Source of the DNA: Billgrantia endophytica | GTDB lineage: Bacteria; Pseudomonadota; Gammaproteobacteria; Pseudomonadales; Halomonadaceae | Direction: 5' to 3' | DNA length: 54,069 nucleotides | Assembly (NCBI RefSeq): GCF_002879615.1 | Contig: NZ_PNRF01000009.1 | Span: 1-54,069 of the forward strand | Shown: one piece after another, positions 18,242 to 26,867 of the stretch | How positions within the stretch are numbered: position 1 is the first letter of the stretch | Layout of the letters: each line of letters starts with the position of its first letter | Notes under the pieces: model-generated | Seen by the model: the letters and a program-made list of their open reading frames with translations, nothing else | Told to the model about the DNA's origin: nothing | Databases searched by the model: none | Translations under genes and position numbers: made by a program

Positions 18242-18266
18242 GGGCCCGGCCCTCGGGGCCGGGCCC
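18242..18266 (-). repeat. GC-rich hairpin directly after tctA
   Basis: An 11-bp stem GGGCCCGGCCC / GGGCCGGGCCC with a 3-nt loop, starting 3 bp after the tctA stop codon, without a U tract. Such a hairpin between permease and receptor genes usually protects or separates the abundant receptor message. Confidence 0.7.
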
Positions 18267-18269
18267 GGA

Positions 18270-19790
18270 TCAGGATTGCCTGGCCTTCAGGCGATCGCCC
18301 AGCCAGCGTCGATAGGCGGTCCAGGCCAGGTGCAGCACCATGAGAGCCGTGAAGACGACAAAGGCCAGGGCGATGGGCCGCTGAAGCAGGATGCCGATGT
18401 CGCCGCCCGACAGAATCACAGACTGACGCAGGTTCATTTCCAGCATCGGCGTGACGATGAAGGCGACCAGGAAGGTGACGAAGGAGTAGTCAAATTTTTT
18501 CAGGAAGTAGCCGAAGATCGAGAAGACAAAGACGGTGGCCAATCCAAAGGTGCCATAGCCCTGTACCTGAATCCCGGCAAGGCAGAGAAAGATGACTATC
18601 GCAATCACGATGTGTGGTGGCACGTTGGTGACCTTGGCGAAGATGCGTAGGCCATACCAGCCCACCACCAGCATCAGTACGCTCGCCACGATCATCCCCG
18701 AGAACAGAGTGAACAGCATTTCCGGGTGTTCGCGCAGCATTAGCGGGCCGACCTGGATGCCGTGGATCATGAAGGCCCCCACCAGCAGGGCTGCCGATAC
18801 GCTGCCGGGGATCCCCAAGCCGAAGAGCGGGATGTAGCTGGCCGGGATCACCGCATTGTCCGCGGACTCTGCGGCGGCAATGCCGTTGGGGTTGCCCTTG
18901 CCGAAGCTGTCGGGGTCCTTGGCGGTGCGTTTGGCCAAGCCATAGGCCATGAAGGCTCCGACAGTGGGGCCGAGCCCGGGCAGGGCTCCGACGAAAGCGC
19001 CCACGCCGGTACTCTTGAATATCGTCGGCAGGGTGCTCTTGAACTCCCGATAGGAGAGGCTGTCTTCACTGCTCTTGCCCAGCTTGATGACACTGGCACC
19101 CTTGTTGCGTCGATGCTCATCAAGCTGAGCGAACATCTCGGCCAGGGCCAGGGTGCCGATCACCAGCGGCAGGATGGGCACGCCCTCCATCAGCTCGGCG
19201 TAGCCGAAGGTGAGGCGAGCGGCACCGGTTTCCGGGTCAAGGCCGACGGTGCCGAGGATGATGCCCATGCCGCCAGCCGCCAGCCCTTTGAGGAACGAGC
19301 CACCCGCCATGCCGGCGACGAAAACCAGGGCGAAGACCAGGATGGCAGTGAGTTCATAGGGCCCGAATTTCAGCGCTACCGAAGCAAAGGGAATCACTAC
19401 GGCAATCAGCAGCAAGGTGGCCAGCAGGTCGCCGATCACCGAGGCCAGCAGACCGACCTTGAGCGCCTTGCGAGGCTTGCCGTTCTTGGCCATGGGGTAG
19501 CCATCCAGGCAGGTGGCCGCCGAAGAAGGCTCGCCGGGCGTGTTGAGCAGGATCGCCGACACGGCGCTGCCGGCGGCGGTGCCCTTGGACAGGCCGATCA
19601 GGAAGGCGATGGCCGCATAGGCGGACATGTAGAAAGTCAGTGGAATCGCAATGGCAATTGCCACCGCCCGGTTCAAGCCGGGAATGACCCCGACGATGTA
19701 GCCGAGCAGCACGCCGCCGAAAATGATGGCAATCGATTCATAGTGGAGGGCGGCAATGAAGGCGCTGAGAATGGCGTCGAATCCGATCAT
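18270..19790 (-). CDS. tctA: Tripartite tricarboxylate transporter large permease TctA
   Basis: A 506-residue membrane protein with about 11-12 hydrophobic segments. The family motifs are visible: GYIVGVIPGLNRAVAIAIAI near residue 30, LLNTPGEPSSAATCLDGYPM near 80-100, and the matching second-half GALPGLGPTVGAFMAYG and GLGIPGSVSAALLVGA. It is the main channel of a secondary, receptor-dependent carboxylate importer. The ATG is 1 bp after the tctB stop, so the two are coupled. Confidence 0.95.
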   Translation of the reverse strand: MIGFDAILSAFIAALHYESIAIIFGGVLLGYIVGVIPGLNRAVAIAIAIPLTFYMSAYAAIAFLIGLSKGTAAGSAVSAILLNTPGEPSSAATCLDGYPMAKNGKPRKALKVGLLASVIGDLLATLLLIAVVIPFASVALKFGPYELTAILVFALVFVAGMAGGSFLKGLAAGGMGIILGTVGLDPETGAARLTFGYAELMEGVPILPLVIGTLALAEMFAQLDEHRRNKGASVIKLGKSSEDSLSYREFKSTLPTIFKSTGVGAFVGALPGLGPTVGAFMAYGLAKRTAKDPDSFGKGNPNGIAAAESADNAVIPASYIPLFGLGIPGSVSAALLVGAFMIHGIQVGPLMLREHPEMLFTLFSGMIVASVLMLVVGWYGLRIFAKVTNVPPHIVIAIVIFLCLAGIQVQGYGTFGLATVFVFSIFGYFLKKFDYSFVTFLVAFIVTPMLEMNLRQSVILSGGDIGILLQRPIALAFVVFTALMVLHLAWTAYRRWLGDRLKARQS

Positions 19791-19791
19791 G

Positions 19792-20250
19792 TCATACCAC
19801 TCCGATGCGCATCAGGTGGGCGGTCAGCCCGTAGAGGCCGGCGGCGGGGATGATCGATGACAAGACAACCACGTGCCAGCGTCGCTCACCGAGAATCAAT
19901 AGCAGGGCGCCGATCATGAAGGGGGCTGTCCAGGTCAGCGGGAAGCGGTCGACCAGCACGATGAAGGCCAACACATAGAGAAACGGCCACGTCTGGTGCC
20001 AGAAGTGGCCGAACTCAGGAAAGGCGATCAGCGGTTTGCCGTCGCGTTTCAGCGTAATGAAGCTGACGATGGAGAGTGCGGCAGCGCAAGCGAGCATCAG
20101 CCAGGCACCCAGAGTGGCGAGCAGTTGGGGGGGCAGGCCGAAGGCGAAACCGCTGCCACCGTAGGTCGGGATGATCCAGGTGATCAGCACCACCGAAACC
20201 GTGGCGACACCGAGACCTGACCAGAAGTTCTTGCGTGGTGTATCGGTCAT
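19792..20250 (-). CDS. tctB: Tripartite tricarboxylate transporter small permease TctB
   Basis: A 152-residue membrane protein with four hydrophobic segments (about residues 12-30, 40-65, 88-103 and 106-145), as expected for TctB. It contains PTYGGSGFAFGLPPQLLATL after the first segment. It is the first gene of the tct operon. The start is uncertain by three codons (MHAM); no strong Shine-Dalgarno is seen. The frame open to 20370 upstream is not family-like. Confidence 0.85.
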   Translation of the reverse strand: MTDTPRKNFWSGLGVATVSVVLITWIIPTYGGSGFAFGLPPQLLATLGAWLMLACAAALSIVSFITLKRDGKPLIAFPEFGHFWHQTWPFLYVLAFIVLVDRFPLTWTAPFMIGALLLILGERRWHVVVLSSIIPAAGLYGLTAHLMRIGVV

Positions 20251-20529
20251 GGCATGTACGTTATTGGATGTTGTATGTATGGGTAGGAGGCTCAAAATGG
20301 CCGATTGTGGCGGCCGCGCAGAGAATTTTTTTGAATCCATGCTTGCTGAAAGTATTGTTTTGCTGCGCAAGCCAGTGAGAACGGACAGTATCTTCTGTGA
20401 CGGAGCGACTCAATCCTGTCATTTGACGAAGCGTCAACGCTGTTGTTCGGCCTGTTCTTGCTGACTCATGGCATCGCCGGGCGAAGTCGCGGCGATCTTG
20501 CTTTCTTATGGTGCGAGGATAATTTTTTT

Positions 20530-20546
20530 CGCACGCTATTGGTGCG
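20530..20546. promoter_or_regulatory. NtrC-type enhancer site upstream of glnA
   Basis: CGCACGCTATTGGTGCG contains GCAC-N7-GTGC, the NtrC half-sites in the correct spacing (consensus TGCACCANNNTGGTGCA). It lies about 130 bp upstream of the sigma-54 promoter, a normal enhancer distance. Confidence 0.7.
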
Positions 20547-20676
20547 CCAGTAAGGGTTCTGGCGACTGCTTGCCACCTTGCATGGTCCGGCTGTTTCAGG
20601 GCGGTGCAAGTCTAGCAATGAAAAATGTCCGTCATATCAGAGAGAAAAGAAGACTCTGAGTGCTGGTGGTGCATTA

Positions 20677-20693
20677 TTGGCACGCGGCCTGCA
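20677..20693 (+). promoter_or_regulatory. Sigma-54 promoter of glnA
   Basis: TTGGCACGCGGCCTGCA carries GG (20679-20680) and GC (20691-20692) separated by exactly 10 nt, the invariant -24/-12 pattern (consensus TTGGCACGNNNNTTGCA). It drives glnA, whose start codon is about 140 bp further on. Confidence 0.85.
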
Positions 20694-20706
20694 TTAACTT
20701 GGCAGC

Positions 20707-20728
20707 TCACCATGCTCGTGCATGGTGA
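20707..20728. repeat. Perfect inverted repeat in the glnA leader
   Basis: TCACCATGC-TCGT-GCATGGTGA, two 9-nt arms around 4 nt. It sits about 15-36 bp downstream of the -12 element, so it is in or at the start of the 5' untranslated RNA. It could be a hairpin in the mRNA or a protein site; it does not match NtrC spacing. Confidence 0.75.
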
Positions 20729-20832
20729 TCGTGGGCATCCCTGCTCACCGCGTGCTACAACATGTGCTGGACGAACCAGCGCTAGTGGGTCATTAGCCAA
20801 TGAATCGAGCCAATGCTCAAACGGAGGACATC

Positions 20833-22239
20833 ATGTCTGCCAAGACTCTCGCCCTGATCGAAGAACACGATGTGAAGTGGGTGGATCTGCGTTTCACCGA
20901 CACCCGGGGCAAGGAGCAGCACGTCACCATTCCCGCCCGTGACGTGGACGACGAATTCTTCGAGAACGGCCAGATGTTCGACGGCTCCTCGATTTCCGGT
21001 TGGAAGGGTATCAACGAGTCCGACATGATTCTGCGTCCGGAAGACGGCACCGCCTTCCTTGACCCGTTTACCGAAGATTCCACCCTGGTGCTGCGCTGCG
21101 ACATCATCGAGCCGGCCACCATGCAGGGTTATGAGCGTGACCCGCGCTCCATCGCCAAGCGCGCCGAGGCCTACCTTCAGAGCAGCGGCCTGGGCGACAC
21201 CGCCTTCTTCGGCCCGGAGCCGGAATTCTTCATCTTCGACGAGGTGCACTGGAAGTCCGATATCGAAGGCTCCATGTACAAGATTTCTTCCGAAGAGGGC
21301 GCCTGGTCCACCGACCGCCAGGTCGAGGGCGGTAACCTGGCGCACCGTCCCCGGGTCAAGGGCGGTTATTTTCCGGTGCCCCCGGTGGACAGCTTCCACG
21401 ACATCCGTGGCGCCATGTGCAACACACTGGAAGCCATTGGTCAGAGCGTCGAGGTGCACCACCACGAGGTGGCGAACGCCGGCCAGAACGAGATCGGGAT
21501 CAAGTTCAACACCCTGGTGAAGAAGGCCGACGAAGTTCAGGAAATGAAGTACGTCATCCACAATGTGGCTCACGCCTATGGCAAGACGGCTACCTTCATG
21601 CCCAAGCCTCTGGTTGGTGACAACGGTTCCGGCATGCACGTTCACCAGTCGTTCTGGAAAGATGGGGTCAACCAGTTTGCCGGTGACCAGTACGCCGGGC
21701 TGTCGGAAATGGCGCTGTACTATATCGGCGGCATCATCAAGCATGCCCGTGCCTTGAACGCCTTCACCAATGCCTCGACCAACTCCTACAAGCGTCTGGT
21801 GCCGGGCTTCGAAGCGCCGGTCATGCTGGCCTACAGTGCTCGTAACCGTTCTGCATCGATCCGCATTCCCTACACCGCCAGCCCCAAGGGAAAGCGCATC
21901 GAAGCCCGCTTCCCCGACCCGACCGCCAACCCCTACCTGGCGTTCGCGGCCATGTTGATGGCCGGTCTCGACGGCGTCAAGAACAAGATCCACCCTGGCG
22001 ATGCCATGGACAAGAACCTGTATGACCTGCCTCCGGAAGAGGGCAAGGCCGTGCCGACCGTGGCCCATAGCCTGGATCAGGCCCTTGAGGCACTGGATGC
22101 CGACCGTGCTTTCCTTACCGAAGGGGGCGTCTTCACCGATGACATGATCGATGCCTATATCGAGCTCAAGATGGAAGACGTGGAGCGTATTCGCATGACC
22201 ACCCACCCGATCGAGTTCGACATGTACTATTCCTGCTAA
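20833..22239 (+). CDS. glnA: Type I glutamine synthetase
   Basis: A 468-residue enzyme that makes glutamine from glutamate, ammonia and ATP; a cytoplasmic dodecamer. Visible are [17 protein letters not shown] (latch region), the metal-binding [29 protein letters not shown], the glutamate flap region and the adenylylation site NLYDLPPEE with Tyr at residue 397, as in GSI-beta. Activity should therefore be controlled by GlnE adenylylation. The start at 20833 follows GGAGGA; the frame to 20800 is not used. Transcription is from a sigma-54/NtrC promoter. A terminator follows, then ntrBC. Confidence 0.97.
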   Translation: MSAKTLALIEEHDVKWVDLRFTDTRGKEQHVTIPARDVDDEFFENGQMFDGSSISGWKGINESDMILRPEDGTAFLDPFTEDSTLVLRCDIIEPATMQGYERDPRSIAKRAEAYLQSSGLGDTAFFGPEPEFFIFDEVHWKSDIEGSMYKISSEEGAWSTDRQVEGGNLAHRPRVKGGYFPVPPVDSFHDIRGAMCNTLEAIGQSVEVHHHEVANAGQNEIGIKFNTLVKKADEVQEMKYVIHNVAHAYGKTATFMPKPLVGDNGSGMHVHQSFWKDGVNQFAGDQYAGLSEMALYYIGGIIKHARALNAFTNASTNSYKRLVPGFEAPVMLAYSARNRSASIRIPYTASPKGKRIEARFPDPTANPYLAFAAMLMAGLDGVKNKIHPGDAMDKNLYDLPPEEGKAVPTVAHSLDQALEALDADRAFLTEGGVFTDDMIDAYIELKMEDVERIRMTTHPIEFDMYYSC

Positions 22240-22290
22240 CGATGGCAGGCCACGAGCGGCGAGTCAGCGCTCGGGTACATGAATGCGAAA

Positions 22291-22320
22291 GGGGCTCCGC
22301 CATGGTGGAGCCCTTTTTTA
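22291..22320 (+). terminator. Rho-independent terminator after glnA
   Basis: GGGCTCC...GGAGCCC stem (with an inner GCCATGGT) followed by TTTTTT, 52-80 bp after the glnA stop. It separates glnA from ntrBC. Confidence 0.9.
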
Positions 22321-22450
22321 TCTTACGCCTTGGAAAGACACGCCAGGTGCCAAGACGTGCAATCTGGCGCGCCTTCGCGGTGCGTTTCAGCTCGTTGCCT
22401 GCCATTCTGTCTGCTGCTGGCGTGTTGGCTGCCGGCAAATATGCCCTCGA

Positions 22451-22467
22451 TGCACCATTGATGTGCA
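22451..22467. promoter_or_regulatory. NtrC-type site upstream of ntrB
   Basis: TGCACCATTGATGTGCA matches the 17-bp NtrC consensus TGCACCANNNTGGTGCA at all but one position of the fixed bases. It lies about 55-70 bp before the sigma-54 promoter of ntrB. Confidence 0.8.
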
Positions 22468-22519
22468 TCTAAGGTTTGTCACTTTGCCCTGAAACGGCGC
22501 CATATCGCCCTTTATTGGG

Positions 22520-22537
22520 TTGGCGCGCTTCTTGCTT
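22520..22537 (+). promoter_or_regulatory. Sigma-54 promoter of ntrBC
   Basis: TTGGCGCGCTTCTTGCTT has GG (22522-22523) and GC (22534-22535) 10 nt apart and TTGCTT at -12, near the full consensus. It lies about 85 bp before the ntrB start. Confidence 0.85.
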
Positions 22538-22620
22538 ATGCTATGTGATAGAGAATGTGGCCGTGCTGTGCTGCGTCGGCTGGCGCGTTGCGGGTGCACG
22601 CTTTCACCAAGGAAAGCCCA

Positions 22621-23667
22621 ATGTACCGACGTTTGATGGAACATCTCACCACTGCGGTGCTGCTGCTGGATGGCAGGCTGCGTCTGAGCTGGATGAACCC
22701 GGCGGCTGAGGCGTTGCTGGCTGTCAGTCTGGGGCGGGTGAAGGGACTGAGGCTTTCGGCTTTGGTCACCGAGGGCGACGGCATGAACGAGGTCCTGACC
22801 AAGTCACGTGACGATGGTCACCCCTTTACGCAGCGTGAGGTCCGGTTGGCGCTGGTGACCGGGGCCACCGTGACCATCGACTATACGGTGACGCCGCTTT
22901 CCGCCAACGAGTTGCTGGTAGAGATGGAGCCCCGCGATCGCCTTCTGCGGATCTCTCGTGAAGAAGCCCTGCTGAACCGACAGGAGGCGATCAAGGTGTT
23001 GTCCCGGGGGCTGGCTCATGAGGTAAAGAACCCGCTGGGGGGAATTCGTGGTGCCGCCCAACTGCTGGAGCGCGATCTCAACGACCCCAGCCTGGTGGAG
23101 TTCACCACGATCATCATCGAGGAGGTGGACCGCCTGCGTGACTTGGTGGACTGCATGCTGGGGCCGAATCAACTGGTGCGTCACGAACCGTTGAACATCC
23201 ACAAGGTGCTGGAGCGAGTGCGGGCTCTGCTGCTTGCCGAGACACCGGGCGTGCATGTCGAACGCGACTACGATCCCAGTCTGCCCGACTTTCCCGGTGA
23301 CGAGGCGCAGATGATCCAGGCGGTGCTCAACGTGGCACGCAATGCGATGGAGGCCATGGTCGAGGCCGGGACCCCGGAGCCGTGCCTGCTGCTGAGGACC
23401 CGTGCGCGTCGCCAGTTCACGCTGGGTGCGGAGAGACATCGCCTGGTCTGTGAAGTGGCCATGATCGACAACGGGCCCGGCGTCCCCGAGGGCCTGCAGG
23501 AAACCCTATTCTACCCCATGGTATCGGGCCGAGCCGATGGCAGCGGACTGGGACTATCCATTGCCCAAGGCATTCTGCATCAACATCAGGGCTTGATCGA
23601 AGGCGAATCACGCCCCGGCCATACCGAATTCCGACTGCTTATTCCGCTGGAGAGGCGCCATGACTGA
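22621..23667 (+). CDS. ntrB: Nitrogen regulation sensor kinase NtrB
   Basis: A 348-residue cytoplasmic histidine kinase with no membrane segment. A PAS domain covers residues about 5-110 (LLLDGRLRLSWMNPAAEALL). The H-box is RGLAHEVKNPLGGIRGAAQL with His133. The N-box is AVLNVARNAMEAM, G1 DNGPGVPE and G2 GSGLGLSI. It phosphorylates or dephosphorylates NtrC depending on the PII state. AAGGA precedes the ATG. It overlaps ntrC by 8 nt, so the two are coupled. The upstream sequence suggests self-activation through NtrC. Confidence 0.95.
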   Translation: MYRRLMEHLTTAVLLLDGRLRLSWMNPAAEALLAVSLGRVKGLRLSALVTEGDGMNEVLTKSRDDGHPFTQREVRLALVTGATVTIDYTVTPLSANELLVEMEPRDRLLRISREEALLNRQEAIKVLSRGLAHEVKNPLGGIRGAAQLLERDLNDPSLVEFTTIIIEEVDRLRDLVDCMLGPNQLVRHEPLNIHKVLERVRALLLAETPGVHVERDYDPSLPDFPGDEAQMIQAVLNVARNAMEAMVEAGTPEPCLLLRTRARRQFTLGAERHRLVCEVAMIDNGPGVPEGLQETLFYPMVSGRADGSGLGLSIAQGILHQHQGLIEGESRPGHTEFRLLIPLERRHD

Positions 23668-25069
23668 TGTCGCACGTGTCACGATCGTTGACGATGATCG
23701 TGCCATTCGCTGGGTACTGGAGCGCGCCCTGGCTCAGCCCGACCTCGACGTCGAAAGTATCGAGCGGGGCGACCTGGCACTGAGCCGGTTGCTGGACGAT
23801 CCACCCGACGTGCTGGTTACCGACATTCGCATGCCAGGTATCGATGGCCTGGACCTGATGTCGCGGGTGCGGGAAGTTCACCCCGACCTTCCGGTAATCG
23901 TCATGACGGCCCACTCCGACCTGGAGAGTGCCGTGGCCTCGTACCAGGGGGGCGCCTTCGAGTATCTGCCCAAGCCATTCGACGTGGACGAGGCGCTGGC
24001 GCTGGTCCGGCGTGCCGTTGCCCACGCCCGGGAGCGCAAGCGGCCGGTCAGCGTGCCCGAGGGTCTGGATGCCGAAATCATCGGCGAGGCACCGGCCATG
24101 CAGGAGGTCTTTCGTGCCATCGGCCGCCTGTCGCATTCCCATATCACGGTACTGATCAACGGCGAGTCGGGTACCGGCAAGGAGCGGGTGGCCCGCGCGC
24201 TGCATCAGCACAGCCCGCGGGTCGGCAAGTCCTTCATTGCGTTGAACATGGCGGCGATACCCCGCGACTTGATCGAGTCCGAGCTGTTCGGCCACGAGAA
24301 AGGGGCCTTTACCGGAGCCGCTGCCCAGCGGCAGGGTCGCTTCGAGCAGGCCGATGGCGGTACGCTGTTTCTCGATGAAATCGGCGATATGCCGGCCGAG
24401 ACCCAGACCCGCCTGTTGCGCGTGCTGGCCGACGGCGAATTCTACCGGGTCGGTGGACACACCCCGGTCAAGGTGGATGTGCGCATCATCGCCGCCACTC
24501 ACCAGAATCTCGAGACCCTGGTGGAGGATGGCCGCTTCCGCGAGGACCTGTTTCATCGTCTCAACGTGATCCGGGTGCACCTGCCGAAGCTGTCGGAGCG
24601 TCGTGAGGACATACCTCGGCTGGCGAGGCACTTCCTGGCCGAGGCGGCCAAGGAGCTTTCTACCGATATCAAGGTATTGACCGCCGACGCCGAGGCGCAT
24701 ATCACTCGCCTGCCCTGGCCGGGCAACGTGCGTCAGCTGGAAAACACGTGCCGCTGGTTGACGGTAATGGCTTCCGGTCGAGAAGTTCTGGTCGAGGATC
24801 TGCCGCCGGAGCTACGCGAACCAGAGGCCGTGGACAGTGCCAACGGAGACTGGCGTGCGGCGTTCCGCAATTGGGCCGACCGTGCCCTTGCCGCCGGCCA
24901 TACCCACCTCCTGGAAGAGGCGGTGCCGGACTTCGAGAAGATCCTGATCGAGACGGCGCTGAAGCATACCGGCGGGCGCAAGGGCGAGGCGGCCGAGCTG
25001 CTGGGCTGGGGGCGCAACACGTTGACCCGCAAGCTCAAGGTATTGTTGCCGGCACTGGCGGAGGATTGA
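23660..25069 (+). CDS. ntrC: Nitrogen regulation response regulator NtrC
   Basis: A 469-residue sigma-54 activator. The receiver domain has the acidic pair DD at 11-12, the phosphorylated Asp55 in DIRMPGIDG and the conserved Lys in YLPKPFD. The AAA+ domain has Walker A GESGTGKE at about 168, the sigma-54 loop GAFTGA at 215-220, Walker B GGTLFLDEIGDM and the arginine finger region FREDLFHRLNV. The C-terminal Fis-type HTH reads GGRKGEAAELLGWGRNTLTR. It binds the sites seen upstream of glnA and ntrB. Confidence 0.96.
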   Translation: MTDVARVTIVDDDRAIRWVLERALAQPDLDVESIERGDLALSRLLDDPPDVLVTDIRMPGIDGLDLMSRVREVHPDLPVIVMTAHSDLESAVASYQGGAFEYLPKPFDVDEALALVRRAVAHARERKRPVSVPEGLDAEIIGEAPAMQEVFRAIGRLSHSHITVLINGESGTGKERVARALHQHSPRVGKSFIALNMAAIPRDLIESELFGHEKGAFTGAAAQRQGRFEQADGGTLFLDEIGDMPAETQTRLLRVLADGEFYRVGGHTPVKVDVRIIAATHQNLETLVEDGRFREDLFHRLNVIRVHLPKLSERREDIPRLARHFLAEAAKELSTDIKVLTADAEAHITRLPWPGNVRQLENTCRWLTVMASGREVLVEDLPPELREPEAVDSANGDWRAAFRNWADRALAAGHTHLLEEAVPDFEKILIETALKHTGGRKGEAAELLGWGRNTLTRKLKVLLPALAED

Positions 25070-25117
25070 CCCACTTGCGACACGGATCATCGGCTTCTTG
25101 GAACCCTCCATGACAAG

Positions 25118-25149
25118 CAACAGGCCGAACCTTCGGGTTCGGCCTGTTG
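25118..25149. terminator. Hairpin between ntrC and the zinc-ribbon gene
   Basis: A 14-bp stem CAACAGGCCGAACC / GGTTCGGCCTGTTG around a short TTCG loop, between convergent genes. It is very stable but lacks a U tract on either strand, so it may be a bidirectional terminator. Confidence 0.7.
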
Positions 25150-25168
25150 CGGTGGGCCCGCCAAGGGT

Positions 25169-25348
25169 TCAGCCGCCTCCGATACCTTCAATGACGTAGC
25201 CGGTGCCGCCGCAGTCGGGGCATTCTTCCCCTTCTATTCGGCCGCTGCCTTGGCAGGCACGGCAGACATTCTGCCCGGTCCCGGGAGTGCCTGGAGGGGC
25301 CTGGTCTCCCGGTTGTTCGGGACGTGTCGTATCCGGTTTCTTGGTCAT
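25169..25348 (-). CDS. Small DnaJ-type zinc-ribbon protein
   Basis: A 59-residue protein with a Pro/Thr-rich head and a C-terminal CRACQGSG...CPDCGGTG, the two CxxCxGxG halves of a DnaJ cysteine-rich module, ending in a Gly-rich tail. Two CxxC pairs would bind one zinc. It lacks a J-domain. The start at 25348 follows GGAG; the frame is open to an ATG at 25468 (99 residues, starting MRRQVKPFQYPYRLL) with a weaker AGGG, so the longer form is possible. Function unknown; a small chaperone-like or redox role is inference. Confidence 0.65.
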   Translation of the reverse strand: MTKKPDTTRPEQPGDQAPPGTPGTGQNVCRACQGSGRIEGEECPDCGGTGYVIEGIGGG

Positions 25349-25522
25349 CGTCGTCTCGCTCCTGGTTAGGGGTTTGGCGAATTCCGTCTCTTTTCCTTCA
25401 AGGTAGGCGAGCCCCAGCTGGTCCAACAAGCGGTACGGGTATTGGAACGGCTTGACTTGTCTGCGCATGACGTGGCAATCCCTCGTATGCTGATGCCAGA
25501 ATAGCCTTCTTCAGGAGAGAGA

Positions 25523-26863
25523 ATGCCCATGACCCAGATGACCTGGAAACGGCTACTGGACCCCTCACGACTCTATGGTGGACGGGCCGGACGCGACGAG
25601 ATCGGGCGTAGTCCCTTCCACAAGGATCATGACCGGATCGTCTTTTCCGGCTCCTTCCGCCGTCTGGGCCGCAAGACCCAGGTCCATCCGCTCACCGATA
25701 ACGACCATATCCATACGCGCTTGACCCACTCGCTGGAGGTCGGCTGTGTGGGACGTTCGCTTGGCATGATCGTGGGAGAACTGCTGCGCGAACGACTGCC
25801 GGACTGGATCACCCCGGCGGATCTTGGGGTGATCGTGCAGGCCGCCTGTCTGGGGCATGACATCGGCAACCCACCTTTCGGTCATGCCGGCGAGTACGCC
25901 ATCCGGGACTGGTTCAAGCGTGCCGAGGCGGATGGCAGCGGGCTCCTGAAGGGTTTGAGCGAGCGGGAGCGGGCCGATCTCCTGACCTACGAGGGCAACG
26001 CCCAGGGGTTTCGGGTGGTGACCCAGATCGAATACAACCAGTTCCGCGGCGGCATGCGTCTGACCACCGCCACGCTGGGTACCCTGTTGAAGTATCCCTG
26101 GACCGTGGAGCATGGCGGCAGCGCCGGCAAGTTCGGTTGCTACCAGTCGGAAACGCCGCTGCTGGCCGAGGTGGCGGACCGCCTGGGCCTGCTGCCACGT
26201 GGAGAAGGGCGCTGGTGCCGTCACCCGCTGGCCTGGCTGGTCGAGGCCGCCGACGATATCTGCTATGCGCTGCTGGACCTGGAGGACGGGCTGGAGATGG
26301 GCATCCTGCGCTTCGACGAGGTGGCGGATGTGCTGCTGCAGATAGCCGGGGATGCGCCGCCGGACTACGCCGGCATGGAACGTGACGGTGTTTCCCAGAG
26401 GAGACGTATCGCGGCGCTGCGGGGAGCTGCCATGGAGCGAGCCGTCAACGACGTGGGCGCGGTCTTCGTCGAGCATGAAACGGCCTTGCTCAACGGCACC
26501 CTGACCAGCGACCTGCTTGAACTGTGCCACCCCGATCTGGGCTGGGGGGTGGCGGCGGCGAAGCAGTTGGCCCGTGAACGTATCTTCCAGAACGAACGCA
26601 AGGCCAAGCTCGAGATCGGTGCCTACACCACATTGGGAATCCTGCTGGAAGCCTTCATTGGTGCTGCCCATGAGCTGCATTACACGGGAGAGTCGAGCTT
26701 CAAGCACCAACGGGTGCTGGCACTGGTGGGGGAAAACACCCCGCGCCCCTCCTGGTCGCTCTACGACAGTTACCGGCGCATGCTCGATTTCATCGGGGGC
26801 ATGACCGACCACTACGCGGTGGATCTGGCGCAGGAAATGGGTGGCCGGCTGAGGAGAGACTGA
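25523..26863 (+). CDS. dgt: Deoxyguanosinetriphosphate triphosphohydrolase-like protein
   Basis: A 446-residue HD-domain enzyme. Metal ligands are visible in RLTHSLEV (first His) and CLGHDIGNPPFGHAGE (HD pair and following His), with the later EAADDICYALLDLEDG Asp. The N-terminus has FSGSFRRLGRKTQVHPL, a Dgt hallmark. It hydrolyses dGTP or other dNTPs to the nucleoside and triphosphate. Length fits class 1/2 dNTPases. AGGAGAG lies before the start; the next gene begins 4 bp after the stop, so the two form an operon. Confidence 0.9.
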   Translation: MPMTQMTWKRLLDPSRLYGGRAGRDEIGRSPFHKDHDRIVFSGSFRRLGRKTQVHPLTDNDHIHTRLTHSLEVGCVGRSLGMIVGELLRERLPDWITPADLGVIVQAACLGHDIGNPPFGHAGEYAIRDWFKRAEADGSGLLKGLSERERADLLTYEGNAQGFRVVTQIEYNQFRGGMRLTTATLGTLLKYPWTVEHGGSAGKFGCYQSETPLLAEVADRLGLLPRGEGRWCRHPLAWLVEAADDICYALLDLEDGLEMGILRFDEVADVLLQIAGDAPPDYAGMERDGVSQRRRIAALRGAAMERAVNDVGAVFVEHETALLNGTLTSDLLELCHPDLGWGVAAAKQLARERIFQNERKAKLEIGAYTTLGILLEAFIGAAHELHYTGESSFKHQRVLALVGENTPRPSWSLYDSYRRMLDFIGGMTDHYAVDLAQEMGGRLRRD

Positions 26864-26867
26864 GCAA

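Noticed and set aside
20782..22206. 474-codon open frame antisense to glnA
   Set aside because: Shadow frame of a strongly conserved gene; no ribosome site and no domain.
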